A stretch of DNA of 64,000 nucleotides. It comes from Hydnum rufescens UP504 (lineage: Eukaryota; Basidiomycota; Agaricomycetes; Cantharellales; Hydnaceae). The notes below the pieces were generated by a model, which was not told where the DNA came from, searched no databases, and saw only the letters and a program-made list of their open reading frames with translations. The stretch is taken from positions 273,663 to 337,662 of the forward strand of contig MU128929.1 in the NCBI GenBank assembly GCA_014904985.1. The letters run 5' to 3'. Positions 46,050-56,082 of this stretch are shown piece by piece; position 1 is the stretch's first letter, and every line of letters starts with the position of its first letter. Made by a program: the position numbers and the translations under genes.

Positions 46050-47190
46050 CTAACCTAGTGTAGTGGGTGGGTCCGGGGGCCGGGGAAGAGACATTCAACA
46101 TCCTCCCGAGGTGCATGTTTACGATATGATTGCGTAGAGGAATGACATCTCCATTTGGATTCGCCCAGACGCAGTCCTCCCCTGAATATCCCAAGGGGAA
46201 CCCATGACCGCGGGCTCCTCTACGTCTCATGCGAGCTGAGCGTTTCCCAGTGCGTGGATCAGGGAGAAAAAGATGAAATTCCATCGGAACATGGATGGGT
46301 TTGATTACAATCTCCATTCCATCGTTCTCGGCAGAAGCGGCAGAAGAAAAAACAGGGCCAAATATGAAGCCCTATGGTGGTATGTTCAGAGTCGAATTTA
46401 GGGACCATGGGTTCCACGGGGGGTTCTCCGGAGGCCGCACAGGCCGCCAGGATCCCTGAAGTAGATGGGATACCGTGCGTAGCAATCGGATTACCTAGGA
46501 ATTCAAGAGCATTCAATCGGCATCCTGCATTGCGATCAATATGCATGCGTCTAATTCTCCTGACCAATAAATCTAGGAAACGGCGGTGAGTATGCAGACA
46601 GAAAGGTCAGCGGTGGTGGGCCCCACTGATATGGCCCGACACCCGCAGAGCTTTGCGAGTAAGTTCGGGTGTTCACTTCATTGTTGGGATGAGCTTCACA
46701 GCATCGTCCCACACGATCCCAAAGGACAGTTTGACCCCAGGACCACCGTGTGATCCCAAGACCTCGTAATCAGTGTTCCCCGGCAGGCTCACGCAAGCCG
46801 GATCTAAATTCCAAGGTTTCCACGACGGTCTTGGCGAACAGTCGAACAGCAGAAAGGCACTGGGCCATTGGGCCCAAAACGGATTGAATTACTTCATGTC
46901 CCTCGAACGAGTTCACAACACGAGAATGCGGGAATCGGAATATGCTCGAGCAGAGCGCATAAAGGGATGTGAATGCCGTTCGGGATGCGAACTGATCTGT
47001 ATATGGGGAATAGGAGAATGAGAAACCAGCTGCAGCGGGAGAAATGAGGGGTAAATTGGCGTCACACCCCCCGATATCAGTACCGACCCCGAGTGAGATC
47101 CCACACAAAGGTATAAGTTCTGTTCGCAAACTTGCAACCACAATTTTATGACGTTCATACCGCATACGGCGTATACACGTGAATACAACA
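46050..47190. other. 1.1 kb without recognisable gene
   Basis: A minus-strand frame around 46,080-46,317 (starts MEIVIKPIHVPMEFH) and one at 46,259-46,567 overlap in different frames. Neither resembles a known domain nor continues through plausible introns. The stretch 46,600-47,190 shows nothing. Confidence 0.4.
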
Positions 47191-47950
47191 AGGTAGTTAC
47201 CGCACTACTCCTCATCGGGAAATCATCCTGTCTTTTTAGCGTCCACTACGGATACCGTTCGTGCGCGTCACCCTCCACGGACGAGGCACTCCATTGCGCA
47301 ATGGAACTACTCCCTGGGCCTGTCTCGCATCGCCTCCATGTGAGCCACGAGCCCTTCTTGGGCTCCTTGAACCCATCGGGGATGAGGTCCACGTTCTGGA
47401 GATCCTCTGTTTGTCGGGGGGCATGCGCGCGTCAGTCGTTGAGGCAAAAACTAGAGCATTCAGCTCAGCCGGATATATTGCCAATCGCTCTTCTGGCCGC
47501 CATCCAGTCTCCTTCGGTAGCAGGGACCACATCGATCCGATCCGCTGGGGGACTTGGTGGCCGTCGCAACGTCGGCACCCTTCCAATAGTTGATCCCTTA
47601 TTTTTTCGGCAATTCTAACTCGTCACCCCTGAGTTTGATTCTAGGAGCCCTTGTTGGGGTGGTGTGGTCCGGGTGCCTTCTCCCTTGACCTTGGCGGGGC
47701 CGTTGAGATCGAGATACCTTCCTTTGGGGCTTGCCCTTGTGGGAAGGTACCTCTTCAGTTGTAAGGTTGCTCGCCGAGGCGAGCGTGGTGACGACCTGTG
47801 TACCCCATTCCAGGCATCTATCAATCATTGTCGATCCCACGTGAGAAAACATGGCACGTACAGGAGATGTCGCGCGACCACCTCGAACCGGAGAGACCAA
47901 CGAAATCTGCTAACTGCAGAGGGTCAGTTTGCTACCAAACCATATTTCAG
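47190..47950 (-). pseudogene. degenerate MDxYxSPE family fragment interrupted by gap
   Basis: The minus strand carries CGPCYRRRLDGGQKSDWQY, matching ECGSCHRKRLDGGQRGDRQY of the member at 61.0 kb, then frame-shifted remains of LNALV and PRPWRV. Upstream, 47,770-47,900 matches the preceding exon/intron region (ggctcgccgaggcgagcgtg-like). Many stops. The upstream part is cut by the N gap at 47,951. Confidence 0.55.
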
Positions 47951-47975
47951 NNNNNNNNNNNNNNNNNNNNNNNNN
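47951..47975. other. assembly gap (25 N)
   Basis: Second 25-N placeholder. It falls inside a repeated gene copy, as the first gap does. Confidence 0.99.
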
Positions 47976-48930
47976 AATGCCACCCTCACACCAGAGGCTG
48001 CCATACCTGGAGTGAGTGTACGCCCCAAAAATGTTGTTATATTTCTCTCCCGCATCGGAAAAGTATTCAATGAGAATATTCACAAAATTAGGAAACGTTT
48101 CGTGCGGCAATTGGCTAGGGTCTGGGGGATGAGTTGTCCGGGTGAAAGGACCACACCTTGCGACCTGAGAAATTTCTCGACTGTCATTTTCTGCTGCTTC
48201 TTTTAAGCCATGGCCCACGTATCCAAAACCTCAAATGAGATAAGACATCACACCCGTTATCCGAGATAAGCCAGACGAAGCAGACCTATCCGAAGCTCCA
48301 AGTCCTTTTATTAGGAATGCGTCTTTTAGGGAGGAGGAGCAGGCTGTGTAGGGGTTCGACGTATCCAGTACGGAGGCAAGATGTTCATTCAATCCCCATG
48401 GCACGAGCCGAGGGCTTCGTCCGGCGAATATCTCTGTCGGGAAAAACGGTGGCTATACGGACCTCCTAGTTTATGACGTGTTGCACTGGACGATGGGTGA
48501 GAACATTAAAGATGGTTTTACTGTTAAGGAAGCTCCTCGCGGTCATCGCGGGATATGGCACGATCTCGCCCGGCTCTGCATACGCCGATGGTAATAATAG
48601 GTTCGAAAGTCAGATCTTACTCCTGGACACGCTATCTTCATTGCGACATAGCTTGGGCGTTCACCCAAGCATCTATACCCTCTATTACGCTAGTGCTTTC
48701 TCGAAGACAATAATCTAGTAATATAGGGGCTAGGTAAGGTTAGAATACTCCGATATGGAACAAAACGTGATCAATACGGATTTCCAAATTCTGTTGACAA
48801 AGATTTAGAGCGGTAAGGTATCGAGCAGCCAAGCGAGCGAGCCATCAATAGTGTGTAAGCTCGCGTTCAAAAGATGTCGAGGCGAACGACCCTATGAAGA
48901 GGAGCACACTGCGCGCGTCCAGAGTCATCT
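47976..48930. other. about 1 kb without recognisable gene
   Basis: Only short frames (for example 48,473-48,718 plus) are present, and they have no recognisable domain or match elsewhere in the window. Confidence 0.4.
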
Positions 48931-48939
48931 CTCTAGGAG

Positions 48940-49415
48940 ATGCGAGGATGTGTGTGCGCCATGTTGTCTGCGAAGGCAGAGAGAAGCAGCGGCGCGATGT
49001 ATTCGCCGATTGTCAAATGCCTTATTTTCTCTGTGTCGATCAGGCTTGGTGTTACTTAGTTTTGACAGGTCCGTGCCCCGGGGATTGTCCGAGACAAGAC
49101 ACAGAATATAGTACTTCGTCTCGCCCACCTCGTTGCCCAAGTTGAAGACTTGAACTGGAAAGAGAACCCTCTGGTACATGTGATGGGTTAGCAACGAGTT
49201 TTCCATCCCGCCAGTTGACCAGATGTCCCATTATGGAGGAGGGGCATTACACTTCCTAGCCGTAGGTCTTGCGCGCCCGAAGCAAACGCGGCTCGAGGCA
49301 GGCCCGACGATCGCGCTCTTCTGAAAGTGCGATGGCCTCATACGGGTGAAGGAGATCCTTGTGGACGAGAGGGAAGATTATGGCGGTGGAAAGGGAGCGA
49401 CTATGAGAACAAAGA
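48940..49415 (-). mobile_element. inverted gag fragment of a second DIRS-like copy
   Basis: The minus strand matches 39,890-40,250 of the DIRS-like element: the zinc-binding tail (CLRRQHGA), the words around aacgagttttccatcccgcc, gaggaggggcattacacttc and cgaagcaaacgcggctcgag. An unrelated stretch lies at about 49,005-49,150. Only this part of the element is present. Confidence 0.6.
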
Positions 49416-49595
49416 GATAATTTCTCAACATAATGATGAGGCTCGATATCGGCTTACTTTATCTCGTTCTTGAATTGAAGGATCATACACGGAACCCGAG
49501 TTGAGAAGAACTTGCATCGTTCCCAACGTCGGATTCAGTATATGAGTCGTGTCCTGGGACACCTCCATTGTGGGCGGGAGATCAATCGGTTCCGG

Positions 49596-50150
49596 CTACA
49601 TCGCATGTTTCAAAGATCTTTCAGTTTGTCGATTGTCGCGATTGGCTACAGAAAGTCTAACCTGATACACAACACCGTGCCATGGGCCATGGGTAGCAGA
49701 CCCCTCGATGGGCCGTGTCGCTGTCGTAGCGAGTGGCGGCCGTGCGTCGTACTCGAACGATAGCCCTGGCGGGGGATTTGAGGAGCCATGGCTCTCGTGC
49801 AGTGCCAATCCAAAATCCCACTCCTGTGGTCCAACGGGCCCCTCGATGGGCTGTGTTGCCGTCATGGTGGGTTCCGGTTGGGCTTCGTACGCGAATGAGG
49901 GCCCTGCTACAGTATTCGATGTGCCGTAGCTCTCGTCCGATGCCCAGCCAAACCCCCAAACCCATGGTTCGACGGGTCGTGCTGCCGTCATGGCGGGTGG
50001 CGGCTGTTGTCCGTACCCGCAGGAGGGCCCTGCCACAACATTTGAGCCGTCGTAACTCTCGTCTGGTGCCCATCCAAAATTCCGGTCTGGTGGGATTGCG
50101 GACTGAGATGGGATGAAGGTGACAAACTCAGGTGGGTAGTACTCATCCAT
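49596..50150 (-). CDS. MDxYxSPE-related protein with three tandem about 45-residue repeats
   Basis: Starts MDEYYPPEFVTFIPSQS, like the family start MHTYISPEFVAFLEYLS at 56.0 kb, and has the same TATA-type upstream region (50,181-50,200). It then carries three repeats: FGWAPDESYDGSNVVAGPS.., FGWASDESYGTSNTVAGPS.. and FGLALHESHGSSNPPPGLS.., each followed by a Pro/Thr-rich part ending (V/I)E. The module corresponds to FEWDLREEPYASSNPEQLP in the 12.6-kb member, which has a single copy. After the third repeat the frame continues about 35 residues to a stop at 49,596; an intron there (gtgttgtgtatcag) is possible. Function unknown; likely disordered. Confidence 0.5.
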   Translation of the reverse strand: MDEYYPPEFVTFIPSQSAIPPDRNFGWAPDESYDGSNVVAGPSCGYGQQPPPAMTAARPVEPWVWGFGWASDESYGTSNTVAGPSFAYEAQPEPTMTATQPIEGPVGPQEWDFGLALHESHGSSNPPPGLSFEYDARPPLATTATRPIEGSATHGPWHGVVYQVRLSVANRDNRQTERSLKHAM

Positions 50151-50559
50151 GTCGAGATGGAGACGAATGCAAGCAAAGGAGAATATTGATCGTTTATATA
50201 TCTATAAGGATGCCCGACCTCGTGTAGACTCTCTTAACAAAAGGTTGGGAGGTCTCGTTTTTCGTTTTGGTAATCCTTCCCATCTCCCGGCGACGCTTGG
50301 GGCTATACAAAAGTCTCCTGGATGGGTGCAGGGATCTGAGTTAATACAATGAAGACGTCTTAAGATCCCTTGCACACGAGGCTTCCTAATCCGGTATTTA
50401 TCATTTGTCAGGCATGTACCCGAGGTGGCCACTAATTTACCAAGTTAAGCGCCCCCTTGTTTTGGGCACGTTGCTGGGAACTAATGTTGTAATGCTCATG
50501 ACTACCAATCCACATAAGTGTGCAGGGAATTTACAGGCGCTCCGAGCTTCGATAATTTC

Positions 50560-52152
50560 CAATGACAAATCCATGCTTCTCATCGCCGCTCGCGCTAATT
50601 GAGAAGGTAACGTCCCTATATTTCTAGTGGTTTGTGTGCGTGTTCAATTGAATTGTGGCATTATCTTCCGTATATGTTAGGTCCGTCAGGTGTATGTGGG
50701 GATGGGTCTTTGAGGTGCAAGGGCGTGGCTTGATCGAAAGGTGTCGTTCGGTTATGACCTCATGACAATATGCAGTTGTTTTGTTGACCTGGAGCACCCT
50801 CGATTTCATTGTACGGCGTCGTTGTGACGGGTGAGATGTAATCTACAGTTCGAGATCAGTGGATCAAGTGATGATGATGTCGGGAGCCAAGGACCTCGAC
50901 ACTTCGCATAACGTGGCTCGACAAATGCCAACACACCCTACATCTTATATTATTCGCCCGTTACACGCCAACGTAGTATGAAAGCTCTGCAAAAGCCTGT
51001 CAATAATGTGCACGAAGGGACACGTATAGAACTCCGCTGTGCACGCATTTCCTCTTGAGGATTGTGACGACCCTGGGACGGTTTTTAGATCTAGGAAAAA
51101 TCCGGGCGCCGGGGAACAAAGAAAGGCGTATTAGCCACTCTCGATGCGGACCCGTGGCACCTCTCAAAAATAATACCCATCTAAGTACAGCAGAGGCGAG
51201 GCAGATGAACGGTCAAGCCCCAAATCAGAGAAGGATGTTCACTTCGCGAGTTTCAAGCTAGTTCAACATCAGGAAACCGGATGTCCTCCAGAGTCTCAAA
51301 GCTTCTGGAGCTCCTTCATCCGTTTTCCCTGATGAAGTTGAATCTACTTGTGAAACAGGGCTCATTCGGGGCCAGGTGCAGGGGGAGGCAGACAATCCGT
51401 GTCCAGCGAGGATTCAGTGGCAACGAGTGAAGTGACAGGAACTAGACTAAGAACAGTGTGCGGTGACTCCGTTTTTTAAATTTTTCGGGGAGCTTGGTCC
51501 GGCGATTGATCTTGTTCCATCCACATCTACCCAATTCATTCCTACATTGTGCGCGACAGGCTTCATATGTCGCTTATGTTCTGTTGAGAACACCGTTCAT
51601 AATGAAGAGACTTGGGAAACTTCCAAAGGGTGGGGACAAGCACAACCTGTCCGAAGCGAAACAGAAATTGGGAGAACTGGCGAGCTACCGAACGTCGACG
51701 AAACGAAGATGCACCACTTTTGAGAATTGTTCGAACGCGTTGGGCTCTCTACGTCGTCTCAAATTACTTCCGGGGAAGGAGGTCGCGAGCGATGTAACAC
51801 GGTCTAACAATATAATTTTTGAATTTCATCATGAACTGAGTTGTAGAGTATCTATGTCAGTCGATCATCAGAACAGCGTGTCTTGGTCCTCGCAAATTCT
51901 TGTGAATATTCCCTCGCATGCTTAGATCATGCGTATCGTGTCAAAGTTGAGTAGAATCATGGGCATCATTGCGGACGTCCCAATCGTCGTCGAATCGCTC
52001 AGCCGTCGGAATCAAACACGGCTCCGGCCGGAGCGTCCTCCCCCAGACTCCTAGTAATTGTAGCAGACACCAGCCTCTATAGAGCTGGATCGCTTTGTAT
52101 GACGTAACATAGTACCAATTATATTGCTATTGCCGTCAAATGTATGCGTTAA
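50560..52152. other. 1.6 kb without recognisable gene
   Basis: Small frames on plus (51,463-51,723; 51,494-51,925) show no domain. The sequence is unique apart from the protease-flank fragment at 51,975-52,080. Confidence 0.4.
51975..52080 (-). repeat. solitary fragment of the protease 5' flank
   Basis: gtcgaatcgctcagccgtcg, aatcaaacacggctccggcc and cctagtaattg match, in order, 35,375-35,450 and 38,150-38,210 in the 5' flanks of protease copies 1 and 2. No protease coding sequence is attached, so it marks a lost or truncated fourth unit. Confidence 0.55.
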
Positions 52153-52340
52153 GGTCCAAATAAATCACGTGATTCTTACGGTAACCGATTGGCGTGGTGA
52201 CGGAAAAATGGCAGTGAAGAACTGGCTCTGGATATTTTTCATATTCTTTCTACCATAGGTGATGTTTGGATAGTCAGTCTTCACCCAGTCATTTCCATCT
52301 CCTACGACTCATCCTCACAAATCACGTGATTATTTGTGCC
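52153..52340. mobile_element. 188-bp MITE flanked by TTAA
   Basis: The left end GGTCCAAATAAATCACGTGA and the right end, read inward, GGCACAAATAATCACGTGA form terminal inverted repeats of about 23 bp. TTAA stands directly outside on both sides (52,149-52,152 and 52,341-52,344). TTAA target sites are typical of piggyBac-type elements. There is no coding capacity. Both ends hold the palindrome AATCACGTGATT, a CACGTG bHLH-type site. Confidence 0.6.
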
Positions 52341-52970
52341 TTAACGAACAATACAATTTGGTACCACCTCCGTCTATTCAAAGGGTCCCAGACTATAGTA
52401 ATTGACACTGTACAAACCTAAAACAGGGCTAAATAGATTGTACAGTATATCGCAGACGAGACGAACGCAACGCTTTCATTATGCCCATAGGTCTGCTAGT
52501 GCCCAATAGATAGTCAGCATGGACAGTCGCGAGACAACTTGGGCTCAAATTTAGGTCCAAGGCCAGTAACTCATTATTTCTACACAGCACAGATGAAGGT
52601 TATAATTGGGACAAATCAGAATAGGAAGCAAGGATGGCACAGTTCAAGGCAGAAGCAACATATTGAGACCAGAGCACTCGCGCGAGTTTCCCCGTGCTCC
52701 TCGCAAGGGATTCACGCCCACCTTGGAACGTGATGTATCTAATCATTCATTGGGGGAGTAGAGGGGTCCCGGAGCTTGAAGCACAGCAGACTTTCCATGA
52801 AATGTATTATTCTAATTGCTCAGTAAGAATTAACTTCCTATGTCGCGCAACCAGGAGACTAAAATCATGGGAGGCACAAGGCGACCGAAGGCATCTAAGT
52901 TAAGAGTCTCTATTAGGTAGAAGTGGGTGATTAAGAAGAAAAAATACAGACCAGGTAAGAGCCTACTGAA

Positions 52971-54130
52971 CTATGGTCCTCTTCGAACACATTTTCGGGC
53001 ATTTGTTCCCCCGCTCGCGCCGGAACTGGCCGGTTTCTTCCTCGTATTCTGTGACGATCCCCCACCTGTAGGACTAGAAGGAGACACTGGATCCACTTCC
53101 ATGTCCTCGAACACGGCCTGGGTTTGACTAAGATGAGGACCGCTCTCGCGATCTCCTCTCCTCGCGCCTCTGGTCGCAGGATTGGGATTATTACCATATC
53201 GAGAGGAAAGGATTTCAGTGATAATGGCTTGAAAAAGATCGTAGTCCGCAAGAATCTCCTTGGATCGAGCGTCGTTCAACTCTATGTCTGCAATTTTTCC
53301 GTCCAATGCATCAAGGACCAATGAAATGCGACTCGACCTAGACGATACAAGACAATCGATACCAAGCCCGAAGCCGGCAAAAAACGCACAGACCAGTCCC
53401 GCAACGCTTCGAGTAATTCTTCCAATTGACCCGGTCTGAGGTCCCGCCCCATAGTATATTGGACCTCGAATTGTTGTTGCTTCTGAGCTTCTCATCCAGC
53501 TTCTCTCGCACGATATCGGCGTATATGGCATCAATAATGAGGTCTTCAAACACTCGAATCGAGGGAAGATCCAAAGCAGTAAGTAGCTGGCTGCCTGGTA
53601 GGATCTAGAGGAGGAATAGTCAGAGGAGTGAATCAGTAAACCAAAGCACGCGGTTCTCGTTGGCAAGGGAGACAATTGAGAGTCGCTTTAATTTTGGAAG
53701 TTGTGACTGATTGAGCTTTGGTAGTCGATCTTGATTCTCTATGAAGCATGAGATGACCCTGGGCCCCACGACATCAGCGAGTCAAAATCCACTTGTTCGG
53801 CATATGTCGGTAGTCTGCATAAGTACCGTAGGAGAATATCTGGAAAAGGGTAATATGACAGGAAAATTGGGAGTTTTCGCAAAGCTAGAACGAGAGTATC
53901 AGTGGTCAACAACACTGTCGATCGTATTTCTGTAAGTTGCATGCACCTCTTTCATATTTGGGACGTCCAGTAGCCCCGCATATACATACACGCCTGGACC
54001 GGCGGTCGCATTCTCGATGAGCTTAAACGCCCTTGGCTGACTTGTCCACGAACAAAAACGGTTCAAGTTTCTCGGTAGACGAGGTGGTGGTCCGGCAAAT
54101 GCCGGTGTCACAGTGTCACAGTGACGATGT
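52971..54130 (-). CDS. CSN7: COP9 signalosome subunit 7 (PCI domain)
   Basis: Subunit of the COP9 signalosome, which removes Nedd8 from cullins in the nucleus. Recognised from EKLEPFLFVDKSAKG, FKLIENATAGPGVYVYAGLL, ITLFQIFSYGTYADYR, LPKLKRLSIVSLANENRV, and the PCI winged helix LDLPSIRVFEDLIIDAIYAD with VREKLDEK. QQQFEVQYTMGRDLRPGQL and RISLVLDALDGKIADIE follow. The C-terminal tail is basic and disordered and ends at 52,971. Several short introns are needed. Two one-base indels break the frame inside conserved words: after SAKG, and between KLDEK and QKQQQ, where GG has become G. A third inconsistency lies near 53,810. The exact start (54,080-54,140) is not resolved. An intact gene with consensus errors is the simplest reading. 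Confidence 0.8.
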
Positions 54131-54830
54131 CTATTGGACATCCCTTTTCAGCTTCTGGGTTGAAGATTGGAAGACGATGAAAAAGTCACTGGGCCAGGAC
54201 TACCCTAATAGCAATTCCATAATACATTCAATTCCATCAAGTTACCTCCGGTCCAGGAGCAAGAAGATGACGAGGATTCTTGGGCACCCTCTCTTCCACC
54301 AGATCTCACTGCTCCTCCACGCGTCCTGGGACCTACACTTCGCCCTATCCATGGCCTTCAATCTGGATGATAGTTCTGATCCAGATGATGTTTCGGGGTG
54401 AATGCGTTGCTGAACTGTACATATTGTACCTGATGGCCCGCAGCGTGCTTTATGATGCCCCATGTTTATTAGAAGCCAGTGGAAGGGCAGGGGTGCTGAA
54501 TTTAGTGGTGGATATCGTAGTAATGGCTTCAGTCTCTCCCTTTCTATGGCACACCGTTGACATTTGCCGCGTATTTATCTCTCTAGCCAATTAGTTCCTT
54601 TGAATCTGTCTTGATAGAGCAAGGAAACTTGCGACAATCGGGGCTCAACCTTGAACCATCTAGCCGTGAAGCATACATGCTCTTCAAAGCCATAGCCAAA
54701 CCTCTTCCGCTCACACCCATGGCAAGGTCCTAAGAGATTGCGGCGATGTATATACTAGGAATCATGAGAACGTTGATGATGGCATCGATGGGGACACTTT
54801 GGCAATTGGGCCGTTGCCGCGATCGCTTGA

Positions 54831-56025
54831 TCAGGCAACGATCACCTCTCCCTCCCGGAACACTATAAGTCTCTTGTCCTCAGTCATCTCTACTCTCCAT
54901 GGCCTCGGTGCGTGCCCTCGCCGCGGGACTTCTCGCTTAGACCTTCTGCGCTTCGATTCCAAGTGAGAGCAGAGGTGGTCCTCAACCCAAAGGAGGGTCG
55001 AGGGGATGAACTCGATGTTAGACGAGATTCTGACCCCTTCCTTGGGTTTGAGGACCCACCCTTCTCTTGTCGATGTTTCGACGAGAGCGTTTAACTCGGG
55101 ACGATAGTACTGCCGATCGCCTTTCCGGCCACCGTCCAACCTCTTTCGGTAACATGACCCACATTCGAGACGCTCGGCATGAGGCATGTCTTTGTCATCA
55201 CATCTCTTGATCTCTTCCAAGATGCGATCGACGATTTGCTGGGCAATGAGCAATTGCCCGTCCCTGAGCTTACGCCTGGGGGGCCTAGCTGATGGGGAGG
55301 ATGTGTCGTTCACCCCGCCCTCGAGGCCGGCGATGCCCTGGGACTGAAGCACTTCCCCTGGTGATTCGCCCTCGGGGGAGGGTGTTTCTGTGGTGTTTAA
55401 GTGGCTCGCCGAGGCGAGCGTGGTGGTGACCTTTACATGCCCATCTCACAATCCGTCAATTCTCACTCACATAACGAAAGAATCTGGTACATACAGGATA
55501 TGGTACACCACCACTGACGATAGGAGAATCACCGAAGGCCGTGCGCTGAAGGGTGTCGGGATACTACGAAACGATATCTCACTTCGCTGACTTCGAAATG
55601 ACGCTTCTATCCACGTTACTTGGTGTTGTCCTCTTTCAAAGTCAAAACCATAGTCATACGTCCGGCCTTCGGTATGATTCCGGCGTTGAACCATGACGGA
55701 TGGGTGTGACGGGCCGGGAACATCCTCCAGCGCACCATTCGTCGATAGTGTCGATGAGGAATCTACCGACCAAGCCCGCATCGTCTGCTGTGGTGACGTT
55801 TCAGTTCATTGCCGCTGATTATTGATGAGCTTAGCTGACTTGGTTGATGTCATGAATCAATTTGTTCGGGCCAGGAGGAATCCCGCGAAACCAGGGGACC
55901 GAAACTAGCGGTGGTGGAGCCTCAGTCCAGGGAAGAGACCATTCCTCTGGATTTGACGAGGTATCGGGCGATAGGGAGAGGTATTCCAAGAACGCTACGA
56001 ACTCTGGAGAAATATATGTGTGCAT
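54831..56025 (-). CDS. MDxYxSPE family member, copy at 55 kb
   Basis: Unrecognised protein. Exon 1 starts at 56,025 (MHTYISPEFVAFLEYLSLSP, then NPEEWSLPWTEAPPP). A second exon contains LSTNGALEDVPGPSHPS and YDYGFDFERGQHQ before a possible splice donor. The last exon (55,352-54,831) is the best conserved: LRDGQLLIAQQIVDRILEEI, HAERLECGSC, RKRLDGGRKGDRQYYRPEL, EGWVLKPKEG, WVEDHLCSHLESKRRRSKRE, PRPWRVEM and FREGEVIVA. The CxxC with basic surroundings could bind zinc or nucleic acid, but this is inference. Exon joins are uncertain. The last exon stays open in two copies that differ at many positions, suggesting constraint. Confidence 0.5.
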
Positions 56026-56062
56026 TTTGGAGGGCTAGTGAAGGGGAATGGGGGTCAAGGCC

Positions 56063-56082
56063 GAATACTGATCCTTTATATG
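56063..56082 (-). promoter_or_regulatory. conserved TATA region of the 55-kb family member
   Basis: On the minus strand, CATATAAAGGATCAGTATTC lies 37 bases before the start codon, matching the same element in the 12.6- and 62-kb copies. Confidence 0.5.

Noticed and set aside
45859..46317. 152-codon minus-strand frame upstream of protease copy 3
   Set aside because: It runs through the protease 5' flank that is noncoding in copies 1 and 2. The first part (MEIVIKPIHVPMEFH) is unique but has no supporting domain or splice extension.
52145..52350. Palindrome AATCACGTGATT as a simple promoter motif
   Set aside because: Both occurrences sit symmetrically in the terminal repeats of the TTAA-flanked element, so they are better explained as parts of the MITE.
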